Source: Anaeroglomus sp964550565 | GTDB lineage: Bacteria > Planctomycetota > Phycisphaerae > Sedimentisphaerales > Anaerohalosphaeraceae | DNA length: 56,286 bases | NCBI GenBank assembly: GCA_964550565.1 | Contig: CAZKAI010000009.1 | Coordinates: 1 to 56,286 of the forward strand | Direction of reading: 5' to 3' | In this document: positions 8,777 to 18,044 of the stretch, one piece after another | Layout: each line of letters opens with the position of its first letter | How positions within the stretch are numbered: position 1 is the first letter of the stretch | Made by a program: the position numbers and the translations under genes | The notes under the pieces: model-generated | Database searches by the model: none | Told to the model about the DNA's origin: nothing | The model's input: only the letters and a program-made list of their open reading frames with translations

Positions 8777-11164
8777 ATGAATTTATTATATTCTTTTCAT
8801 TTTAATCGGAAACGATGGTTTTATTCCATGCTGGTCTGCGGCTGGCTGGTCTGCCTTGCTGTAGGTATAACGGGCTGTGAACCCACCAGCGACAACGGAG
8901 CTGCCGAACCTGCGGTTGAACCGAATATTCAGGCTGCCGCACCGGCCCCTGAGCCGCCTGCGAAACCGGCCATTGAGGCCCGGGTAGGATCCGTCGATGC
9001 GGTTGTGGAGCGAATCCTGGCCGGTGATTTTGTCGGGGCAAAGCAGACCTGTGAGTTTCTCAACACCGGATCGGATGCACAGATGGCCCAGTTGGCCAAT
9101 ATCCTGAGCCGTTATGAAGAGCTTCAGAAAAAACGTGAGAAAAAACGTCAGGCTGCGTTTGAGGAGCAGCTTGCCGAATTAAATAAACAAAAAGCCAAAA
9201 TCAACAAGAGCGATTCGGACCCCAATAATCCGGATACCGCAGCGGCGGATCCGGCAGCAGATCATGCCCTTGCCGCGGATAAAGACACCCCGCTTAAGGA
9301 ACCTTTCGGGGATTTGGATGTGTCTTATGAACCGAATGATATTGACCTGGTCCTGGCGGCGGCCATTCGTGCCCGGGATTATGCTGCGCCCGAAGCCAAG
9401 GGTGCTGTTCTGGAAGATCCCTTTGTTCAGCAGGCCATCCAGAAAGCCAAAGCCGCAGCCGAACAGTATGAAAAGGAAGGCAAATGGATTGAGGCGTACG
9501 GTCATTGTTACTACTGGCTGACCCTGCTGTATGAGGACGACAAGCACTATAAAGAGTATGCCGAGAAACTGACCGAATTGGCGATGATTGAACTGTCGCT
9601 CAAAAAGAGCGATTGCGGGGAATCGGCCAAGCAGCGTTATGAAGGCATTGAGCCGTATATGTTTGTGCGGGCCTTGCAGGCGCTGGAGACCAATTATGTC
9701 AACGGACTGGATTATGCTCTCATGTGTGAAAAAGCCATCCAGCGCTGCCGTCTTCTGGGGCAGGTCCTTGCCGACAGCAAGGAAGAACTCGGCTGGCGGG
9801 CAGAGCCCAACACGCTGGACAAGTGGTCCGTCGGCATCGATTCCATCGAAGCGGCGTTCAAGCAGGAACAAGGTGAAAAGACGCTTCGCTCCATTGCCCA
9901 GTTGTTTGATGATATGATGGAGCTGAATGAAACTTCGCTGGCGGTGCCCAAAGAAGTGGTCATTGCTCACTTTGCCGAGGCCGCATTGTCGGCGCTGGAT
10001 CCGTTTACAAATCTCGTCTGGCCGTGGAATGTCAAGGATTTCGAAAAATCGATGACCCAGCAGTTTTCCGGAATCGGTGTGGAGATTTCCAAGGCCACCG
10101 GCGTTTTGAAAATCGGAAGCCTGCTTCCCGATACACCGGCCTATCGCGCCGGGCTGGATGCCGATGATGAAATATTGAATGTCAACGGGGAACCGACCGA
10201 CAAAATGTCGATTTATTGTGCTGTTGAGAAAATCACCGGCCCCAAGGGCACCAAGGTCACCATTACCGTGCGCCGGCCGTCCACCGGCAAAACATGGGAC
10301 GTGACCATTGTCCGGGATCGCATCGTAGTCCAGCCGCTGCGAGGCTGGCAGCGCAAAGCGGATGGTCAGTGGGACTGGATTGTGGACCCGGCCAACCGCA
10401 TCGCTTACGTCCGTTTGACAACGTTTACCGAAACCAGCGGCCCGGACCTCGACGAGGTTCTCAAACAGCTTGAGAAAGACGGTCTCAATGGTCTGATTCT
10501 GGATTTACGCTATAATCCCGGCGGCTACCTGACCAGCGCTGCGGAAGTGGCGGATTTGTTCATCAGCGAAGGCGTGATTGTCAAAAGCAGCCCCAGGAAC
10601 GGATTTGCATCCTATGATATCGCTCACGCCAAAGGCACGCACCCGGCCTACCCGCTGGTGATATTGATTAACGAAGGCTCCGCCAGTGCCTCGGAAATTG
10701 TAGCCGGTGCCCTGCAGGACCCCAAGCATAATCGTGCAACCCTGGTCGGCGAACGCAGCTATGGTAAAGGCAGTGTGCAGCAGGTAACCCCTTACACCGG
10801 CGGCGGATCGCAATTGAAATACACCATTGCCTATTATCATTTGCCCAGCGATCAACAGGTCAAGAACCGTTACCAGATGGAAAAACTGGGCCGCAAGGAC
10901 TGGGGAATTGCACCCGATGTGGAAGTGGTGACCAATACCGCCGAATTGCGTGAGATGCTGGAAATGCAGCGGGATAATGATGTGCTGGTTCAGGCGGACC
11001 ACGATGAGTCCAGTGCCCCGACCAAACGCAGCAATCTGGCCCAGACCCTGGATTCCGACCCTCAGCTTGCCACCGGGCTTCTGGTGCTGCAAACCAAATT
11101 AATCCACGGAGGCAGGGAGCTGGTCTTTCCCTCCGACCCTAATACGATTGTTTTAAAACAGTAA
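8777..11164 (+). CDS. S41 C-terminal processing peptidase with PDZ domain, lipoprotein
   Basis: A 795-residue protein. The N-terminal signal ends in a lipobox ITGC with Cys34, so it is probably a lipoprotein. Residues 60-420 are helical, charged and TPR-like (for example AAEQYEKEGKWIEAYGHCYY). A PDZ domain covers about 425-515 (GIGVEISKATGVLKIGSLLP, AYRAGLDADDEILNVNG). The S41 tail-specific protease core follows at about 540-700, with LRYNPGGYL, NEGSASASEIVAGAL and GERSYGKGSVQQV. By comparison with Prc/CtpA the catalytic pair would be Ser637 and Lys664, both present. Such proteases trim or degrade envelope proteins from their C-termini. It is far longer than a basic CtpA because of the helical N-terminal region. 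It probably starts the lysS-lol operon. Confidence 0.9.
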   Translation: MNLLYSFHFNRKRWFYSMLVCGWLVCLAVGITGCEPTSDNGAAEPAVEPNIQAAAPAPEPPAKPAIEARVGSVDAVVERILAGDFVGAKQTCEFLNTGSDAQMAQLANILSRYEELQKKREKKRQAAFEEQLAELNKQKAKINKSDSDPNNPDTAAADPAADHALAADKDTPLKEPFGDLDVSYEPNDIDLVLAAAIRARDYAAPEAKGAVLEDPFVQQAIQKAKAAAEQYEKEGKWIEAYGHCYYWLTLLYEDDKHYKEYAEKLTELAMIELSLKKSDCGESAKQRYEGIEPYMFVRALQALETNYVNGLDYALMCEKAIQRCRLLGQVLADSKEELGWRAEPNTLDKWSVGIDSIEAAFKQEQGEKTLRSIAQLFDDMMELNETSLAVPKEVVIAHFAEAALSALDPFTNLVWPWNVKDFEKSMTQQFSGIGVEISKATGVLKIGSLLPDTPAYRAGLDADDEILNVNGEPTDKMSIYCAVEKITGPKGTKVTITVRRPSTGKTWDVTIVRDRIVVQPLRGWQRKADGQWDWIVDPANRIAYVRLTTFTETSGPDLDEVLKQLEKDGLNGLILDLRYNPGGYLTSAAEVADLFISEGVIVKSSPRNGFASYDIAHAKGTHPAYPLVILINEGSASASEIVAGALQDPKHNRATLVGERSYGKGSVQQVTPYTGGGSQLKYTIAYYHLPSDQQVKNRYQMEKLGRKDWGIAPDVEVVTNTAELREMLEMQRDNDVLVQADHDESSAPTKRSNLAQTLDSDPQLATGLLVLQTKLIHGGRELVFPSDPNTIVLKQ

Positions 11165-11238
11165 AATTTTCAGAGAATGTGATCTTCGGCAGCGTATGCG
11201 TTTGATAAAGAATTGCCGGTTCGAGAGTGTGAAAGGAT

Positions 11239-12558
11239 ATGGAATTGACTGAAGCAGCAGGCAGTAAATTTGAACAGATGCGTCGTGAAAAACGCCAGAA
11301 AATAGTGCAGATGGGAATCGATCCGTATGGCCAGCGGATGCCGGATACGGAACTGTCTGAAGTCATCAAAGCCGGATATGAGGAAGGGCGCAAGGCCCGG
11401 TGCAGCGGGCGTATTGTGCTGCTGCGGGATATCGGCAAGCTGATTTTCCTGACCGTGCGTGACTCGAACGGTTCGATTCAGCTTGGCTTCAGCAAGCAGT
11501 TGCTGGCCGACAAATGGGAGATGATTAAGCTGCTGGATCTGGGCGATATCATCTGGGCCGAAGGCCAGTTGGGCAAAACCAAAACCGGCGAAATCACCAT
11601 CTGGGCCGAAAAGGTCGAGATTCTGTCCAAGGCCCTGCTGCCTCCGCCGGAAAAATTCCACGGCCTGTCCGATCAGGATTTGCGGTATCGCCAGCGTTAT
11701 GTGGACCTGTGGGCCAACCCGGAAGTTATGGAACGNNNNNNNNNNNNNNNNNNNNNNNNNNNNNNNNNNNNNNNNNNNNNNNNNNNNNNNNNNNNNNNNN
11801 NNNNNNNNNNNNNNNNNNNNNNNNNNNNNNNNNNNGGCCTCAGCACCCGGCACAATCCGGAATTTACCATGATGGAACTGTACCAGGCCTGCGGCAATTA
11901 TGAAGCCATGATGGACTTGACCGAAGAGATGGTCACCCATCTGGTCGAAAAGCATTGTTCCGGCTGGGAATTGCCCTTTGGCGAAGTCACGGTCAATTAC
12001 GCCCGTCCGTGGCGTCGTGCGACCTATGCCGAATTGCTCAAGGAATGTGCCGGCTGTGCCATTGATGATATTGCCGCGGTGCGTCAGAAGGCCCGCTCGC
12101 TGGGACTTCACGACGCCGACAAAGACGATGCGGTCGTGATTAATGATGTCTTCGAGATGACCGTCGAACAGACCCTGGTTCATCCGACGTTTGTGATTGA
12201 TTACCCCGCAGCCATCTGCCCGCTGACCAAACAGAGCAAAAAAGACCCGCGGTATGCCGAACGCTTCGAGTTGTTCATTGCCGGCATGGAGCTGGCCAAC
12301 GCCTATACCGAACTGAATGATCCGGATGTGCAGGAAGCCAATTTCCGCCAGCAGTTGCGGGGCCTCAGCCAGGAAGAATCCATGGCCAAGATGGATGATG
12401 ATTTCATCACGGCCCTGAAATACGGCATGCCTCCGGCCGGCGGGCTGGGTGTCGGCATCGACCGCCTGACTATGCTGCTGACCGGGGCGACCAGCATTCG
12501 GGATGTGATTTTATTCCCGCTGCTCAAGCCGGAAGTCAAAGAATCCAAAAGCGAATAA
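11239..12558 (+). CDS. lysS: Lysyl-tRNA synthetase, class II (interrupted by assembly gap)
   Basis: The N-terminal OB-fold anticodon-binding region (CSGRIVLLRDIGKLIFLTVR) and the class II catalytic part (STRHNPEFTMMELYQACG, FELFIAGMELANAYTELNDP, GGLGVGIDRLTMLLT, RDVILFPLLKP) are clear. The enzyme charges tRNA-Lys in the cytoplasm. One hundred Ns at 11736-11835 replace the segment between YVDLWANPEVME and GLSTRHNPEF. From memory of E. coli LysS that segment is about 83 residues (about 250 bases), so the gap length is a placeholder and motif 1 with part of motif 2 is missing. Reading frames on the two sides happen to agree. A GAAAGGA ribosome site precedes the ATG. It lies in one operon with lolC downstream. 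Confidence 0.95.
   Translation: MELTEAAGSKFEQMRREKRQKIVQMGIDPYGQRMPDTELSEVIKAGYEEGRKARCSGRIVLLRDIGKLIFLTVRDSNGSIQLGFSKQLLADKWEMIKLLDLGDIIWAEGQLGKTKTGEITIWAEKVEILSKALLPPPEKFHGLSDQDLRYRQRYVDLWANPEVMEXXXXXXXXXXXXXXXXXXXXXXXXXXXXXXXXXXGLSTRHNPEFTMMELYQACGNYEAMMDLTEEMVTHLVEKHCSGWELPFGEVTVNYARPWRRATYAELLKECAGCAIDDIAAVRQKARSLGLHDADKDDAVVINDVFEMTVEQTLVHPTFVIDYPAAICPLTKQSKKDPRYAERFELFIAGMELANAYTELNDPDVQEANFRQQLRGLSQEESMAKMDDDFITALKYGMPPAGGLGVGIDRLTMLLTGATSIRDVILFPLLKPEVKESKSE
11736..11835. other. 100-N assembly gap inside lysS
   Basis: Exactly 100 unknown bases. Comparison with the usual LysS length suggests about 250 bases are really missing, so this is a fixed-size scaffold placeholder. The two flanks share no overlapping sequence. 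Confidence 0.95.
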
Positions 12559-12615
12559 TCGACCGATATTCCGCCTCATTGGAGACGGTATGCCTCTTGT
12601 CATAAAGGCTGTTGT

Positions 12616-13980
12616 GTGAAACAGTGGAGCTTATTTTTGTGTCTGCGTTATCTGAGCCGCAAGCGGATCGTGCTGCTGAGCATTACCGCGGTGATGTTAT
12701 GCTGTGCGCTGCTGATTACGGTGGCCAGCCTGTTTACCGGCTTTATCCGCTCCGTCGAAGACAGCGTCGGCGATTACCTCGGCGATGTGATTCTCTCCGC
12801 CCCTGGCACCTCTAAGATTGAAGATTATGCCGATTTCCAGCAGCAATTGGCCGGCCTGTCCATCGTGAAGGCCGCCACCCCGGTCCTCAGCGGTAATGGC
12901 CTGCTGCTGACTGGCCCCGGCCAGATTCGCGCCGCCCAGATTCTGGGCATCGACTTGAAAAACCAGTTGCAGGTCTCTCCGCTCAAGGACGCCCTGATAC
13001 GCCAGAAGAACCTGCCGGATGCACAGGTTGCTTTTGGCGACTTTCCTGACAAAGCCGAAATCGGCGGTTTCGTAGGCATCGGCCTCATCGACGATCCGGA
13101 TGAAATCACTGACAGCTACGATATGCAGAAAGTCGAGTCGTTCATCGGGCGCAAAGCCGCCGCTACCACCGGCACACTGGTCGAACAGGACCCCTCACAA
13201 TCCAACCCCGCCGGAGAAGCCGCCGCCCCTCGCTTTGCCCGCAAGGTCCTTCGTTTTACCATTGCCGATGTCGTCCAGACAGGCGTCTATGAATTCGACC
13301 AGGCCTTTGTCTATGTCCCGATTGAAGCTCTCAGCAATCTGCTCTATCCGGATCGCAAAACCTGCTGTGAATCCTTCCAGATCGCGCTGGAGCCCGGAAC
13401 CAATGAAGAAAAGGCCATGGCGATGATTCGCGGCCTCTGGCTGACCTATGCACGAGACCGTTATCCCTGGGCCGAACAAGTCGAAATCCAGAGCAGTCGC
13501 CAGATGCAGGCGCTGCTGATTGCCGAATACTATAAGCAATTAAACATGCTGATGCTGATATTCGGCATCGTCAGCTTTGGTGTGGTGCTGCTGGTATTCT
13601 GCATTTTCTATCTGATTGTAATGACCCGCCAGAAAGATATCGCCGTCGTCAAAAGCTGCGGGGCATCGAGTCTTTCGGTGGCGGGCATGTATCTGCTATT
13701 TGGCCTTGCCAATGGAATTCTCGGCTCTGTACTGGGGGCAGGGCTGGGTTGGCTGATTACCCGCAACATCGAAACCATTGAAAAGGGCATCACGGCCCTG
13801 ACCGGGCTGAAAATCTGGAAGGCCAGTACGTACCTGTTCACGAAAATCCCCAACGAAGTCAACTGGCAGTGGGCGTTCTGGATTTGCGTCGCGGCCCTCG
13901 CCGCTGCGGCTGTGGGAGCCTTGATTCCCGCCGTGGCCGCCGCACGCATCCGCCCCGTCAGAATATTACGATACGAATAA
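12616..13980 (+). CDS. lolC: LolC/LolE-family lipoprotein-releasing ABC permease (first copy)
   Basis: A 454-residue membrane protein with one N-terminal transmembrane helix (LSRKRIVLLSITAVMLCCAL), a large periplasmic MacB-like domain (about residues 40-310), and three C-terminal helices. This is the FtsX/LolCE topology. The Lol system extracts lipoproteins from the inner membrane for delivery to the outer membrane. The start is a GTG at 12616 with AAGG at 12605-12608. A nine-codon frame with its own GGAG site (12590-12619) overlaps this start and could couple translation. It overlaps the next permease gene by one base and is followed by the matching ATPase. Confidence 0.87.
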   Translation: MKQWSLFLCLRYLSRKRIVLLSITAVMLCCALLITVASLFTGFIRSVEDSVGDYLGDVILSAPGTSKIEDYADFQQQLAGLSIVKAATPVLSGNGLLLTGPGQIRAAQILGIDLKNQLQVSPLKDALIRQKNLPDAQVAFGDFPDKAEIGGFVGIGLIDDPDEITDSYDMQKVESFIGRKAAATTGTLVEQDPSQSNPAGEAAAPRFARKVLRFTIADVVQTGVYEFDQAFVYVPIEALSNLLYPDRKTCCESFQIALEPGTNEEKAMAMIRGLWLTYARDRYPWAEQVEIQSSRQMQALLIAEYYKQLNMLMLIFGIVSFGVVLLVFCIFYLIVMTRQKDIAVVKSCGASSLSVAGMYLLFGLANGILGSVLGAGLGWLITRNIETIEKGITALTGLKIWKASTYLFTKIPNEVNWQWAFWICVAALAAAAVGALIPAVAAARIRPVRILRYE

Positions 13981-15332
13981 TGATAGGCATAAAACTCTCA
14001 TGGCGTTATTTTCTCCACCGCCGGATCAGCATCCTGGCGGTCATTTCCGTTGCGCTGTGCGTATTCATCGTTGTGGTGGTTATGAGCGTCATGAACGGCC
14101 TGGTTAACGAGTTCAAGGAAAAAAACCATCGCTTCGTTGGTGATTGCGTCATCCGGGCTTCGTCGTTAACGGGTTTTCCCTACGCCGCCGATTTTATCCA
14201 GCAGCTCGAAAAGCAGTCCTTTATTTATGCCGTCTCTGAAACTGTCCAGGGTGTCGGCCTGATGACTCGCCCCGGCTCCTCATGGAATGTCGGCATCGAT
14301 TATGTCGGCCTTGACCCGGTCAAACACAGCCGGGCCACCCATTTCGCCGAAACGCTGGGCTATAATGCCGACCATCCGGAACGTGCCTTCCAGCCATCCT
14401 ATGCCCCCGAAATGGACGGTTGCATTCTCGGTGTCGATTTGATTCTCTATCGCCGCCCGGATACAGGGCAATACGACAGCCCCGACCGTCCCTGGCTGGA
14501 CCGCAGGACCATCAGCAGTTTTCCGTTGAATCCCAAAGGCGGACTGGCCCGGGCCGGCCTGGACATGGTCAGCACCAAGACCTTTTACTACAGTGACCAC
14601 AGCCACAGCGGTTTAGTCAAGCCGGATGGACGCACCATCTATCTGCCGCTGGAGCAGGCCCGTATCCTCAGCGGCATGGATGCCCCGGTCGTCCGTTCCA
14701 GCGCTCTCCACATTCATTTTGCCACCGGCGTCTCTGTCACCGATGGCGTCCGGCAGGTCCAGCAACTCTGGCAGACCTATGTGCAATCCTGCAAAGGCAA
14801 ACCTTACGCCGAGATGCTCGATGATGTGCGAGTTCTGACCTGGCAGCAGGACCGCCGCGAATTCATAGGCCCCATGGAAAAAGAACAACTGATGCTGACA
14901 TTTTTATTTTTAATGCTGGGCATTGTAACAGTCTTTATCATCTTCGTTGTCTTTTATATGATTATCGGCCACAAAACCCGCGACCTGGGCCTGATTAAAA
15001 GCCTCGGTATGCCGGCCTCACGGGTCGCCGCGATTTTTCTCGGTTTTGCCGCCATTGTCGGCCTGATTGGCACCGCCATCGGCATGACCGCCGGGTGCCT
15101 GTTTTTATGGAAGATTAACGCGATGGAAAACTGGCTGTACGACCATTACGGCTGGCGCGTCTGGGACCGGGCGATTTACGCCATCGACCAGATTCCCAAT
15201 GCAATTGAATGGCCGGTCCTGGCTTGTGTGGCTGCCGCCGCAGTCGCCGCCTGCCTGCTGGGGGCCAGTGTTCCCAGTATTCAGGCCGCGCGGCAATCGC
15301 CGGTACGGGCCTTGCAGGTCAGCCAGATTTAA
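13980..15332 (+). CDS. lolE: LolC/LolE-family lipoprotein-releasing ABC permease (second copy)
   Basis: A 450-residue permease with the same topology as its neighbour: N-terminal helix (ISILAVISVALCVFIVVVVM followed by SVMNGL), a periplasmic domain, and three C-terminal helices ending SIQAARQSPVRALQVSQI, the usual LolC/E ending. The ATG at 13980 shares its A with the preceding TAA (TAATG), so translation is probably coupled. An upstream extension to 13869 is possible in frame but would run inside lolC and has no signal or family match. With lolC and lolD it makes a complete LolCDE-type exporter. The C/E assignment of the two paralogues follows gene order only. Confidence 0.87.
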   Translation: MIGIKLSWRYFLHRRISILAVISVALCVFIVVVVMSVMNGLVNEFKEKNHRFVGDCVIRASSLTGFPYAADFIQQLEKQSFIYAVSETVQGVGLMTRPGSSWNVGIDYVGLDPVKHSRATHFAETLGYNADHPERAFQPSYAPEMDGCILGVDLILYRRPDTGQYDSPDRPWLDRRTISSFPLNPKGGLARAGLDMVSTKTFYYSDHSHSGLVKPDGRTIYLPLEQARILSGMDAPVVRSSALHIHFATGVSVTDGVRQVQQLWQTYVQSCKGKPYAEMLDDVRVLTWQQDRREFIGPMEKEQLMLTFLFLMLGIVTVFIIFVVFYMIIGHKTRDLGLIKSLGMPASRVAAIFLGFAAIVGLIGTAIGMTAGCLFLWKINAMENWLYDHYGWRVWDRAIYAIDQIPNAIEWPVLACVAAAAVAACLLGASVPSIQAARQSPVRALQVSQI

Positions 15333-15360
15333 AAGGACTATTTTCCCGAACGGATAAAAA

Positions 15361-16050
15361 ATGGGACACATTTTACAAGCAAAAGGAATTCATAAATCCT
15401 ATACGATGGGCAAGCAAACCCTGACGGTCCTCCGCGGAGTCGAGATGAGCCTGTCGGTCGGTGACTTTGCCGTAATTGTTGGCGCCTCCGGCAGCGGCAA
15501 AAGCACACTGCTGCATATCCTTGGCGCCCTCGACAAACCCGACAAAGGAACAATAGAATTCGAAAGTCAGCGGCTCGACCAGATGTCCAGTGGCCGGCTC
15601 AACCAGTTTCGCAATCAAAATGTAGGATTTGTCTTTCAATTTTATCATTTATTAGATGAATTAAATGTCCTCGAAAACGTTCTTTTGCCGGCCATGATCG
15701 CCGCAGGACCCGTCGGCTGGCTGAAGTCCAAAAAAAATATGCAAAACAAAGCCATTTCCCTGCTGGAGCGGATGGGTCTCAAAGACCGTCTGCCGCATAA
15801 ACCCTACGAACTATCCGGCGGCGAACGCCAGCGGGCGGCCATCGCCCGGGCCTTAATCAATGGCCCCAAGCTCCTTTTGGCTGATGAACCGACCGGAAAT
15901 CTTGACTCTAAGACAGGACATGGTATCTTAGAGGTTCTAAATGAGCTGAATCAGCAGGGTCAGACGATTCTGATGGTGACCCATGATGACCGGATTGCCC
16001 GTCAGGCGGGGCGAGTGATTAAGCTGTCCGATGGGAAAATCGTATCCTAA
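15361..16050 (+). CDS. lolD: LolD-type ABC transporter ATPase
   Basis: A 229-residue cytoplasmic ATPase with Walker A GASGSGKST (about residues 42-50), Q-loop VFQFYHLLDELNV, signature LSGGERQRAAIARAL, Walker B LLLADEPTGNLDS, and switch histidine in MVTHDD. This is the LolD/MacB/FtsE subfamily. It follows the two LolC/E permeases after 28 bases and would energise lipoprotein release. A 16-residue insertion-like stretch (AAGPVGWLKSKKNMQN) lies between the Q-loop and signature, within normal variation. No strong ribosome site is seen; AAAAGGAC at 15332-15339 is rather far from the ATG. Confidence 0.92.
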   Translation: MGHILQAKGIHKSYTMGKQTLTVLRGVEMSLSVGDFAVIVGASGSGKSTLLHILGALDKPDKGTIEFESQRLDQMSSGRLNQFRNQNVGFVFQFYHLLDELNVLENVLLPAMIAAGPVGWLKSKKNMQNKAISLLERMGLKDRLPHKPYELSGGERQRAAIARALINGPKLLLADEPTGNLDSKTGHGILEVLNELNQQGQTILMVTHDDRIARQAGRVIKLSDGKIVS

Positions 16051-16083
16051 AAAGCCGTACAGGCATCAATGAAAGGTTGTGGC

Positions 16084-16935
16084 ATGAAAATCTGGCTGGA
16101 CAACGGGCTGGTGGACAAAGAACAGGCAAAGGTGTCGGTGTTTGACCATGGTTTGCTGTATGGAGACGGCGTATTTGAAGGTATCCGGGTGTACGGCGGC
16201 AAAATATTTGAACTCGAGGCACACCTTAAACGCCTCTGGGATTCCGCCAAAGTCATTCGTCTGGAAATCCCGATGACCATGGAGCAGATGACCGAGGCCC
16301 TCTATCAGACCGTCCGGGCCAATAATGTCGTCGATGGTTATATTCGTCAGGTGGTCACCCGCGGTGTCGGCGATCTGGGCCTCAATCCCTATCTATGCAA
16401 ACGGGCCTGCGTGATCATCATTGCCGCCAACATCCAGCTCTATAAGGAAGAATTATACGAAAACGGTCTTAAGGTCGTCAGTGTCCCAACCCTGCGAAAT
16501 CACCCCATGGCACTGCCGCCGCAGGTCAAGAGCCTTAATTATCTGAACAACATCCTGGCCAAGATCGAGTCCATCGATGCCGGGGCCAGTGAAGCAATTA
16601 TGTACAATAGCGAAGGGTATGTTGCCGAAGCAAGCGGTGACAATGTGTTTATCGTGAAAAACGGAACGATTTACACGCCCCCCGTACAGGCCGGCTCCCT
16701 GGATGGTATTACCCGCCAGGTTGTAATGCGTCTGGCCTCCCAGGCCGGATTGCCGGTGGTGGAAAAAAATCTGACACGATTTGATTTGTATGTCGCGGAC
16801 GAATTTTTCCTGACCGGTTCGGCTGCCGAAGTCATCGGCGTCGTGGAAATCGACGGACGCATGATTGGCCAGGGTACCCCGGGACCGATGACCCAGAAAC
16901 TGCGAAAGCTGTTCTTTGAATATGCCCGTTCGTAA
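16084..16935 (+). CDS. ilvE: Branched-chain amino acid aminotransferase (class IV PLP)
   Basis: A 283-residue fold-type IV PLP enzyme. The start MKIWLDNGLVDKEQAKVSVF, with FDHGLLYGDGVFEGIRVY, is typical of IlvE. The catalytic lysine lies in QVKSLNYLNNILAK, and EASGDNVFIV, DGITRQVV and FFLTGSAAEV are the conserved cofactor-site motifs. It interconverts valine, leucine and isoleucine with their 2-oxo acids. I chose the ATG at 16084 rather than 16069 because AAAGG sits about eight bases before it and the family begins there. D-amino acid transaminase or aminodeoxychorismate lyase are related alternatives; the length and motifs favour IlvE. It overlaps the next gene by 14 bases. Confidence 0.88.
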   Translation: MKIWLDNGLVDKEQAKVSVFDHGLLYGDGVFEGIRVYGGKIFELEAHLKRLWDSAKVIRLEIPMTMEQMTEALYQTVRANNVVDGYIRQVVTRGVGDLGLNPYLCKRACVIIIAANIQLYKEELYENGLKVVSVPTLRNHPMALPPQVKSLNYLNNILAKIESIDAGASEAIMYNSEGYVAEASGDNVFIVKNGTIYTPPVQAGSLDGITRQVVMRLASQAGLPVVEKNLTRFDLYVADEFFLTGSAAEVIGVVEIDGRMIGQGTPGPMTQKLRKLFFEYARS

Positions 16936-17926
16936 ATCCAACAAGACCTCATCGAAACCGCAGCCGGCTGCGGCGTTCGCGGATTTGTTTGCTCCTGTAG
17001 CCGAACAGATGGAATTGGTCCGCCGCCAATTGACCCAGCGTCTGACCAGCCGCTATGATCGTGTCAATCACCAGATGGAATCCATCGGTGCCGGCCAGGG
17101 CAAGCTGTTTCGCGCCGCCATGGTGCTGCTGGGCGGCAAGGCCATCGGCTCCATCCGACATGAGCATATCGAATTTGCCATGATGGTTGAGCTGGTGCAT
17201 ACCGCTACACTGCTGCATGATGATGTCATCGACCAGGCACGCACCCGCCGCAATCAGCCGACGATGAACCATCTCTGGGGCAACACCGCCGCCGTACTGA
17301 TGGGCGATTTTCTTCTGAGCCGGGCGTTTCTGGCCGGGGCGGAATTAAACATCCCCCGTTCCGGAAAGATTCTCAGCCAGACCGCCGAACAGATTTGCCA
17401 GGGCGAGCTTCTTCAGAACCTCCGGCAGGGTGATGTCTCTTTGACCGAAGAAGACTATCTCGAGATAATCGAAGGCAAAACTGCCAGCCTGTTTTCGGCT
17501 GCCTGTGTACTGGGGGCCGTAGCCTCCAGGGCGAATCCTGTTCTGGAAGATATGCTGCGGGAATACGGCCGATGTGTTGGCATGGCATTCCAGATTACCG
17601 ATGATATTCTGGATATCACCGGTGATGATAAACGCATCGGCAAAACGCTCGGTACCGATCTCGGACAAAACAAGCTGACCTTGCCGCTAATTTACTGCCT
17701 CCGAAAAAAGCGGCCTGCCGCACGAAAAGCGTTGATCGAGTCGCTGGCAGAAATGGACAAAACCAGTCGCATTGAGCAATTGCAGCTTAATGGCTCGCTC
17801 GACCTGGCACGGCAAAAAGCCTCAGATTATGCACAAATGGCCCTCAAGACCCTCCGTCACCTTAAGCCCGGCACAGCTCGCGAAGCACTTGAAAACATTG
17901 CACGGGCCGTCGGTTCCCGGTCATAG
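16922..17926 (+). CDS. Trans-polyprenyl diphosphate synthase
   Basis: A 334-residue cytoplasmic enzyme that elongates isoprenyl diphosphates with IPP. The first aspartate-rich motif is DDVID in TATLLHDDVIDQARTRRNQ and the second is DDILD in FQITDDILDITGD; GQGKLFRAAMVLLGG and KTASLFSAACVLGA are also conserved. It belongs to the IspB/GGPP-synthase group. The long-chain type (octaprenyl or similar) would supply the side chain used by menA in this window, which is an inference. An in-frame TTG at 16916 is an alternative start; the ATG at 16922 is preferred. It is the last gene of the lysS-lol run and is followed by a terminator. Confidence 0.9.
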   Translation: MPVRKSNKTSSKPQPAAAFADLFAPVAEQMELVRRQLTQRLTSRYDRVNHQMESIGAGQGKLFRAAMVLLGGKAIGSIRHEHIEFAMMVELVHTATLLHDDVIDQARTRRNQPTMNHLWGNTAAVLMGDFLLSRAFLAGAELNIPRSGKILSQTAEQICQGELLQNLRQGDVSLTEEDYLEIIEGKTASLFSAACVLGAVASRANPVLEDMLREYGRCVGMAFQITDDILDITGDDKRIGKTLGTDLGQNKLTLPLIYCLRKKRPAARKALIESLAEMDKTSRIEQLQLNGSLDLARQKASDYAQMALKTLRHLKPGTAREALENIARAVGSRS

Positions 17927-17935
17927 CCTCCGCTG

Positions 17936-17968
17936 GCCGCGCACCGCGGCTCTTTTACATTTTTTTTT
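17936..17968 (+). terminator. Rho-independent terminator of the lysS-lol-ilvE operon
   Basis: GCCGCG (17936-17941) pairs with CGCGGC (17945-17950) around a three-base loop and is followed by TCTTTTACATTTTTTTT. It starts 10 bases after the prenyl synthase stop codon. Confidence 0.8.
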
Positions 17969-18044
17969 ACAAACCATCTTGCGCGATAATGGATATAATA
18001 AAAGTATCATAGTCGAAAATAACCCCTTTTTAAGGAGCAAAACA

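Noticed and set aside
17772..18044. Extension of the DUF4139 protein upstream by 91 codons
   Set aside because: It would start inside the prenyl synthase gene and cross its terminator; the signal peptide and AAGGAG site support the ATG at 18045.
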